Below, in pieces: positions 1 to 4,201 of a stretch of 6,955 nt of DNA. Position numbers and translations under genes: made by a program. Origin of the DNA: Clostridia bacterium. Its GTDB lineage: Bacteria > Bacillota > Clostridia > Oscillospirales > CAG-272. Position 1 is the first letter of the stretch; each line of letters begins with the position of its first letter. The stretch lies in contig JAFTUB010000089.1 of NCBI GenBank assembly GCA_017466495.1, positions 1-6,955 of the forward strand, in the 5' to 3' direction. The notes below the pieces were generated by a model that was given only the letters and a program-made list of their open reading frames with translations, ran no database searches and was not told the origin of the DNA.

Positions 1-56
1 TATAGAGATTGCCCCTGTATAGAAGTGCACCATAAATAAACAGAAGATTTCGTGAT

Positions 57-1328
57 TTAGAGAATATAATCTGTTAAGCAATCGTACCAATGAACGTAGG
101 TTTTGCCATTTACGATAAGCCTGTCATTTTCGGGTAACTTTTCGCTCCAAGGCTTCTTATACCGGTCAATCTCCCAATCATCACGATTGTATCTGCGCCA
201 CAGGATCGTCTTTCCAGCCTTGTCCAAGAACTGCTCGGAAACAACACCGCAGTTATAGGTTTCAATATCCATTACGCAAACGGTGTCATAACTTTTGCCT
301 CCAATGGTAACGGTATATCTGCCAACAATATCAAGGAGGAAATCTTTGTTTGCGCTTGTAACAGAGTTTCCACTTCTCTGAATATCACCTTTAACATACA
401 GGTTCGTTTCGTTTCCGCAATTATCTTCTCCGAATCCCCAGTTCGGCATGAACTCCTCGCCGTCAAGGAAAGTAATATAATTGCGAACGTCTCCGTCGTT
501 TCGGAGTGTTGCAAGGTAACGACAATGCGTATCTGTAAGCTGTGCTACAAAAGTACGGTTGATCACCTCATTCTTATCTGAGTAAGAAGCTTCTCTTGCA
601 GTAAGCTCCACGCCCTCAATACCGTGGACCTTAGCTTTGCATGTAACTTGCATATCATAAACATGGCTGCATTTGCGGGACGGAATATCATACATTCCCC
701 AAGACAATCTTTCGCCAAGCTTGGGGATCAAGAACCATCCCATAAGTTCTTCCCATTGTACAGAGAAAGGGACTTGGGTACTTGATTCAATCTTATATTC
801 GGGAATAAATTCGGGCAACTTTTTCATAGTACTTTCTCCTTTCGATACTTCGGCGTTATATGGATATTGGGTTTTGAAATTTTGTTTTGCCGTATGAAGT
901 CTGCTTTTTACGGTTCCAACAGGAATGTCCAGTTGTTTGGCAATTTCAGCTTGCGAAAGCTCTTTCCAAAAATAAAGGTACAAGATTTGCTTGTCGTTAT
1001 CACCAAGTAAATTCAAAGTTTCTCTTACTGCGGCAACTATGGAAACACCATGTCTGCCGTCTGACAATTCGCCCTCTGTTATTTCATCAATCGGGATTTC
1101 ATACTGCGCTGCTTTCTTACGAAAGTAGTCATTACATTTATTTCTCGCAATGCTGATAATCCACGCCTTAAAAGATCCCTTGTTTTTTAGTTGAGGGAAC
1201 TTTTGACAAGCGGCAAGGAAAACTTCTTGTAAAACATCGTCTGTGTCTGCCTTCGCGTTCAAACGAAATCTCACAAAACGTTCCACGGACACTCGTTCTG
1301 CTTCCAACAATTTTTCAAATTCATCCAT
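57..1328 (-). CDS. ECF sigma factor fused to a large C-terminal domain of unknown function
   Basis: This is a 423-residue protein. Residues about 10-71 are sigma region 2, with the acidic TDDVLQEVF stretch and the FKAWIISIARNKCNDYFRKK promoter-melting segment. Residues about 97-155 are sigma region 4, with a helix-turn-helix (LSQAEIAKQLDIPVGTVKSR, near 124-143). By family knowledge it binds core RNA polymerase and directs it to a dedicated promoter class. A classical ECF factor would end near residue 165, but this frame continues for 256 residues. The extension is rich in aromatic residues, has seven cysteines (220, 230, 269, 304, 351, 360, 417), no membrane segment and no zinc-finger anti-sigma motif, and I do not recognise it. 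The start at 1328 is chosen because AAAGGAGG lies 7 nt upstream; the open frame reaches 1511 but would run through a terminator and the promoter. The gene is AT-rich (21 of 60 G+C at 61-120), unlike its neighbours, which may mean transfer. Bases 1-56, downstream of it, hold nothing I can name. Confidence 0.9.
   Translation of the reverse strand: MDEFEKLLEAERVSVERFVRFRLNAKADTDDVLQEVFLAACQKFPQLKNKGSFKAWIISIARNKCNDYFRKKAAQYEIPIDEITEGELSDGRHGVSIVAAVRETLNLLGDNDKQILYLYFWKELSQAEIAKQLDIPVGTVKSRLHTAKQNFKTQYPYNAEVSKGESTMKKLPEFIPEYKIESSTQVPFSVQWEELMGWFLIPKLGERLSWGMYDIPSRKCSHVYDMQVTCKAKVHGIEGVELTAREASYSDKNEVINRTFVAQLTDTHCRYLATLRNDGDVRNYITFLDGEEFMPNWGFGEDNCGNETNLYVKGDIQRSGNSVTSANKDFLLDIVGRYTVTIGGKSYDTVCVMDIETYNCGVVSEQFLDKAGKTILWRRYNRDDWEIDRYKKPWSEKLPENDRLIVNGKTYVHWYDCLTDYIL
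825..842 (-). promoter_or_regulatory. Internal ribosome binding site and ATG at the sigma/C-terminal junction
   Basis: On the minus strand AAAGGAG (836-842) is followed after 8 nt by ATG (825-827), which is in frame and is codon 168 of the sigma-factor gene. The peptide from this ATG starts MKKLPEF, typical of a real N-terminus, and would be 256 residues long. The layout is what one expects between a sigma gene and a downstream partner gene, except that no stop codon separates them. The site is seen directly; its use as a start is inferred. Confidence 0.55.
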
Positions 1329-1335
1329 ATCCTCA

Positions 1336-1343
1336 CCTCCTTT
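1336..1343 (-). promoter_or_regulatory. Ribosome binding site that sets the sigma-factor start
   Basis: The minus strand reads AAAGGAGG here, 7 nt before the ATG at 1328. It is the strongest Shine-Dalgarno match upstream of the sigma domain and decides the start over the in-frame ATG codons further upstream. Confidence 0.85.
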
Positions 1344-1377
1344 GGTCCATGCGTGATGAAAACCGGTTTCACTTATA

Positions 1378-1405
1378 TAGACGGGTACCGGTATCGAAAG
1401 GTTCA
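1378..1405 (-). promoter_or_regulatory. ECF-type promoter of the sigma-factor gene
   Basis: On the minus strand a -35 element TGAACC (1400-1405) and a -10 element CGTCTA (1378-1383) are separated by exactly 16 bp. This is the architecture of Gram-positive ECF promoters (an AAC motif in the -35, CGT in the -10). It lies about 50 bp upstream of an ECF sigma gene, so positive autoregulation is likely. Two ACCGGT palindromes flank the -10 element, at 1362-1367 and 1387-1392. No SigA-type promoter is evident in this gap. Confidence 0.7.
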
Positions 1406-1415
1406 TTTTGCATTC

Positions 1416-1454
1416 AAAAAAATACGCGGCACTCGACATTATTTCGAGTGCCGC
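1416..1454 (-). terminator. Intrinsic terminator after the PHP-hydrolase gene
   Basis: A perfect 11-bp stem (1426-1436 with 1444-1454, arm GCGGCACTCGA) closes a 7-nt loop. On the minus strand it is followed 3 nt later by seven T residues (1416-1422). It lies between the end of the PHP gene and the promoter of the sigma-factor gene and would insulate the two. Confidence 0.85.
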
Positions 1455-1469
1455 AATTAAAGTTTTTAT

Positions 1470-1496
1470 GACGAGCCGCGCAGTACGCGGCTCGTC
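1470..1496. terminator. Second perfect hairpin just past the PHP-hydrolase stop codon
   Basis: An 11-bp perfect stem (GACGAGCCGCG at 1470-1480 with 1486-1496) has a 5-nt loop. It starts two bases after the PHP stop codon. On the minus strand no T tract follows; on the plus strand four T residues follow. It may be a weak terminator or a 3'-end stabilising hairpin in tandem with the stronger one at 1416-1454. Confidence 0.45.
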
Positions 1497-1498
1497 TT

Positions 1499-2542
1499 TT
1501 ACTTCTGCCAAATGGGATTGCCCAGGGCAATCCGCAGATTGCGGTTGATATCCACCACCTCGGCGCGGTAGAAGGCCGCCGGTTCGGCGTCAATCGCCAA
1601 ATAGAAGGGCTCCTCACAGGAGAAGGCCCGACTGCACACCACGCCCCGGTCATCGTAAAGATCCAGGCGGTAGCGATGCTCGGGGTTGCCCAAGCTGCGG
1701 TGGAAATCCCCCACCCGCAAAACCAGGCGTTTCCCGGCAAAATCGCAAACGCCGCCCATGCGGGTATCGCCGATGCACATCTGGATGCCCACGCCGCCGC
1801 AGGTAAAATCCCCTGCCCGCAGGTGCGGGAAGTACGCCGCCGTTTCGTAGGCTTCGGCGTAAATGGTGGTCAGCGCGGCATCATGGGCACATTTATGCCA
1901 ATCGCCGCCGGCCGTGGCCCAGACCCGCTTGCCCGCCGCTAGAAGATCGGTCCAAAGACGGTAGTTGGCGGCAGTTGTCTCTCTCTCCGGGGTACGGTAA
2001 ATCACCTCAAGCCCGGTCTCATCCCGAAACCAATAGTCCAGCGGATTCTCCGACACCATCAACTGCTTGGGGTGAGGGTACACAAAAAAACCACCCTTAG
2101 CCTTGACTGCATCCACCAGCTCACCGAAACGTTCCACGGTAAAGTGGGGATAAACAAAATGTCCTTCTGCCCCGCCGGTAAATTCATATTCAGGAAATTC
2201 AGCCAGCAGATCCTCCAGGGGCCCCGGCTCGGCAAAAAGCATATTGTAGTGCATACTTTTCACCTCGGCACCGCTGTCATCGATCACCGTCCCCGGCTCG
2301 GTGCCGCCGATGAACAGGCCGTCCTCCCATTCGGGCAGGTACATATGCCGCACCTGCTTGTGGTCGAGGATGGCTGCAAAGTCCATCTTCAGTGCCTCCA
2401 GCGCCCCCTTCCAATGGGAAAGCGGACGTTTTCCGTCGCTGGTTCCCCCTGTTGCACCGTGGTCGTGGAGCTCTCCGTGATAGGGCGCCCGACCGGCATA
2501 AAGCTCATCGAGCAACCGGATATCCTTTTCGCAAGCGATCAT
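1499..2542 (-). CDS. PHP-superfamily metal-dependent hydrolase (CehA-like)
   Basis: This 347-residue protein carries the metal-binding signature of the PHP fold: H26-x-H28 (within HGELHDHG), D60-H61 (ILDHKQ), H157 (FVYPHPKQ) and D214-x-H216 (GGDWH). Such enzymes use a cluster of metal ions to hydrolyse phosphoesters or related bonds; the substrate cannot be read from the sequence. The last about 85 residues form a separate, probably beta-rich domain ending FYRAEVVDINRNLRIALGNP, like the C-terminal part of CehA-type PHP proteins. There is no signal peptide, so it should be cytoplasmic. The start is supported by GGAGG (2550-2554) 7 nt upstream of the ATG. It is transcribed alone, from a promoter at 2589-2618 to tandem hairpins at 1416-1496, divergently from pheST. 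The PHP assignment is firm; the CehA-like subgroup is likely; function is open. Confidence 0.85.
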   Translation of the reverse strand: MIACEKDIRLLDELYAGRAPYHGELHDHGATGGTSDGKRPLSHWKGALEALKMDFAAILDHKQVRHMYLPEWEDGLFIGGTEPGTVIDDSGAEVKSMHYNMLFAEPGPLEDLLAEFPEYEFTGGAEGHFVYPHFTVERFGELVDAVKAKGGFFVYPHPKQLMVSENPLDYWFRDETGLEVIYRTPERETTAANYRLWTDLLAAGKRVWATAGGDWHKCAHDAALTTIYAEAYETAAYFPHLRAGDFTCGGVGIQMCIGDTRMGGVCDFAGKRLVLRVGDFHRSLGNPEHRYRLDLYDDRGVVCSRAFSCEEPFYLAIDAEPAAFYRAEVVDINRNLRIALGNPIWQK

Positions 2543-2588
2543 GATGATTCCTCCATCTCGGAAGTTGCGGCAAGCGCCGCCTGTGTGT

Positions 2589-2618
2589 AGTATAGCATAT
2601 TCCCCCGGGATTTGTCAA
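2589..2618 (-). promoter_or_regulatory. SigA-type promoter of the PHP-hydrolase gene
   Basis: The minus strand has a perfect -35 TTGACA (2613-2618), an 18-bp spacer and -10 TATACT (2589-2594), with TGC directly before it as an extended -10. The expected 5' leader is about 40 nt and contains a small GCGGC/GCCGC hairpin before the ribosome binding site. Confidence 0.8.
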
Positions 2619-2674
2619 GAAGCCGCGCGGACCTGCGGCGGGAATAAAAATTTTCCGCAATTCTCCAAAACCCC

Positions 2675-2703
2675 TTGCAAAAAAACAAAATCCGTGGTAT
2701 ATT
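2675..2703 (+). promoter_or_regulatory. SigA-type promoter of the pheST operon
   Basis: TTGCAA (2675-2680), a 17-bp spacer and TATATT (2698-2703), with TGG just before the -10 box as an extended -10. Transcription should start near 2709-2710, at the front of the T-box leader. It is back to back with the promoter of the PHP gene, about 57 bp away. Confidence 0.7.
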
Positions 2704-2708
2704 ATATA

Positions 2709-2977
2709 GGTAATGCATTGATGAAGTCTGCCGCAGCGGATATGCACATCCAGAGAGAGCCCGGGGCTGGAAAGGGCTTTGTGTGCCGCCGTTGGCTCTT
2801 CCCTTCGGAGCAGTACGGGGGAACGGCTGTCTCAGCCCTGTAGTCCGTATCGGCACGGCACCGTTATCGGCCGGAACAAGTGTTGACTATGTGTCAAAAG
2901 TCGGGTGGTACCGCGGGACGCTTCTGCGCCTCGTCCTGTTTTGCGGCAGTTTGCTGCAATCGGGGCGGGCCTTTTTT
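2709..2977 (+). promoter_or_regulatory. T-box riboswitch leader of pheST
   Basis: The leader senses uncharged tRNA-Phe and controls readthrough into pheS. The hallmark T-box is GGGTGGTACCGCGG (2903-2916). The antiterminator can be drawn: CGGG (2902-2905) and GCG (2913-2915) pair with CGTCCTG (2932-2938) around a 7-nt bulge UGGUACC (2906-2912). The bulge UGGU pairs with an ACCA 3' end, matching discriminator A as in tRNA-Phe. In Stem I, GCACA (2744-2748) pairs with TGTGC (2782-2786) and AGCCC (2758-2762) with GGGCT (2774-2778), with an AGAGAG bulge and a GCTG (GNTG box) in the apical loop. An AGTA motif is at 2812-2815. The Phe specifier UUC could be 2799-2801 or 2804-2806; I cannot decide. 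GGCTG/CAGCC (2825-2837) is a further hairpin. Confidence 0.92.
2930..2977 (+). terminator. Regulated terminator of the T-box leader
   Basis: CTCGTCCTG (2930-2938) pairs with CGGGGCGGG (2961-2969) over 9 bp including three G-U pairs. An inner stem TTGC/GCAA lies in the loop, and CC plus six T residues (2972-2977) follow. The segment 2932-2938 is shared with the antiterminator, so the two folds exclude each other. Confidence 0.85.
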
Positions 2978-3040
2978 GTTCTTCGGCCCGGCTGACACCA
3001 TCGACGCGCATACCCTGCGCGATAAAGAAAGGAAATACCT

Positions 3041-4054
3041 ATGAGAGAAACCCTTGAGCGCATCCGGAGCACAGCCATGGAGCAGTTGGCTGCGCCCAAC
3101 GCCGATCTTGAGCAGATCCGCATCCAATATCTCGGCAAAAAAGGAGAGCTGACCGCCGTTCTGCGCGGCATGGGCAAGCTGTCTGCCGAGGAGCGTCCCG
3201 TCATCGGCCAGCTGGCCAACGAGGTCCGTGCCGACATTGAGGCAGCCATCACCGCGCAGGCCGAGAAGAACGCCGCTGCCGCACTGGAGAAGAAGCTGGT
3301 GGACGAGCGCATCGACGTTACCATGCCCGGCGTTGCCCCCGCCCGCGGACGCCGCCATCCTCTGGCCATCATCCAGCACGAGATGGAGGAGATCTTCATC
3401 GGCATGGGATTCCAGATTGCCGAAGGCCCTGAGGTGGAGTATGACTACTACAACTTCCAGGCTCTGAACATCCCCGAGAACCATCCCGCCCGCGATACGC
3501 AGGATACCTTCTACATTACCGAGAATATTCTGCTGCGTTCTCAGACTTCCCCTGTACAGGTGCACGTCATGGAAGAACAACGGCCCCCTATCCGCATCAT
3601 CTCTCCCGGCCGTGTATACCGCTCCGATGCCATGGATGCCACCCACTCCCCTCTCTTCCATCAGCTTGAGGGTCTTGTGGTGGACCGCGGTATCACCATG
3701 GGTGACTTGAAGGGTATGTTGGAGCTGGCCGCCAAGCAGATGTTCGGTGAGCAGACCCGTATCCGCTTCCGTCCCCACCACTTCCCCTTCACCGAGCCCT
3801 CTGCCGAAGTTGACGTTTCCTGCTTCGCCTGCGGCGGAAAGGGCTGCCGTCTCTGCAAGGGCGAGGGTTGGATCGAGATTCTGGGTGCCGGCATGGTACA
3901 TCCCAACGTCCTGCGCAACTGCAATATCGATCCTGAGGAGTATTCGGGCTTTGCCTTCGGTATGGGCATTGAGCGCATCACGATGCTGAAGTATCATATT
4001 GACGATATCCGTCATCTCTACGAGAATGACGTTCGCTTCCTCAGCCAGTTCTGA
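3041..4054 (+). CDS. pheS: Phenylalanyl-tRNA synthetase alpha subunit
   Basis: This 337-residue catalytic subunit charges tRNA-Phe with phenylalanine using ATP, as part of the cytoplasmic alpha2-beta2 enzyme. Residues 1 to about 90 are the coiled-coil tRNA-binding arm (IRIQYLGKKGELT at 26-38). The class II core follows: motif 1 region around HPLAIIQHEMEEIF (106-119), HPARDTQDTFY (148-158), motif 2 with R194 and THSPLFHQLEGL (201-212), and motif 3 GFAFGMGIERI (303-313) with arginine 312. Four cysteines (261, 264, 269, 272; CFACGGKGCRLC) make the small cysteine cluster common in bacterial PheS. Length is normal. The start has AAAGGA (3028-3033) 7 nt upstream. It is controlled by the T-box leader and is followed by pheT after an unusually long 147-bp spacer. 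It contains no TTA, CTA or TCA codon, a sign of strong codon bias. Confidence 0.98.
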   Translation: MRETLERIRSTAMEQLAAPNADLEQIRIQYLGKKGELTAVLRGMGKLSAEERPVIGQLANEVRADIEAAITAQAEKNAAAALEKKLVDERIDVTMPGVAPARGRRHPLAIIQHEMEEIFIGMGFQIAEGPEVEYDYYNFQALNIPENHPARDTQDTFYITENILLRSQTSPVQVHVMEEQRPPIRIISPGRVYRSDAMDATHSPLFHQLEGLVVDRGITMGDLKGMLELAAKQMFGEQTRIRFRPHHFPFTEPSAEVDVSCFACGGKGCRLCKGEGWIEILGAGMVHPNVLRNCNIDPEEYSGFAFGMGIERITMLKYHIDDIRHLYENDVRFLSQF

Positions 4055-4069
4055 GATTTGGGGCTTTGT

Positions 4070-4091
4070 CGGGGATCTGCCCCGATCCCCG
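4070..4091 (+). other. GC-rich hairpin in the pheS-pheT spacer
   Basis: CGGGGATC (4070-4077) and GATCCCCG (4084-4091) form a perfect 8-bp stem with a 6-nt loop, 15 nt after the pheS stop. It abuts the repeat hairpin starting at 4092 with no gap. No T tract follows on either strand, so it is not by itself a standard terminator. A third hairpin (ACAACCG 4143-4149 with CGGTTGT 4159-4165) lies further on, before the pheT ribosome binding site. Confidence 0.6.
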
Positions 4092-4140
4092 CTCAAGGCG
4101 CTTTTTGAAAAAAGCCCCTTGAGAATCCGCAAAAACTTTC
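4087..4140 (+). repeat. Intergenic structured repeat, copy 1 (between pheS and pheT)
   Basis: This 54-bp stretch matches 6722-6775 at 46 of 54 positions without a gap. It is built around a hairpin (4092-4106 with 4109-4123) of 14 pairs and one C-C mismatch (4099/4116), with T5 and A-rich runs facing each other at the tip. The AATCC-CAAAA tail (4124-4134) is also shared. Its place inside a co-transcribed operon makes a full terminator role unlikely. Confidence 0.8.
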
Positions 4141-4201
4141 TAACAACCGTATAGAGTTCGGTTGTACCAAAATTGATTTGTCCGAAAGGAAAATGTGATT
4201 T

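Noticed and set aside
1..33. A minus-strand ATG at 33 opening towards the left edge (MVHFYTGAIS)
   Set aside because: Only eleven codons are visible and no ribosome binding site precedes it; it cannot be supported.
800..860. A frameshift or sequencing error joining two genes at the sigma/extension junction
   Set aside because: The frame is continuous, with no slippery run or duplicated base at the junction, so a true in-frame fusion is the simpler reading. It cannot be fully excluded without homologues.
1329..1511. An upstream start for the sigma-factor gene, adding 61 residues
   Set aside because: This stretch contains two hairpins, a T7 terminator and the ECF promoter, and the added residues match no sigma region. 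The ATG at 1328 has a strong ribosome binding site.
1072..2590. Plus-strand open frames opposite the sigma and PHP genes (for example 2072-2590)
   Set aside because: They overlap well-supported minus-strand genes, lack ribosome binding sites and show no recognisable motif.
2894..4132. A 412-codon open frame antisense to pheS
   Set aside because: Same cause: it is codon-aligned with pheS, which has no TTA, CTA or TCA codon. It also crosses the T-box terminator and the intergenic repeat.
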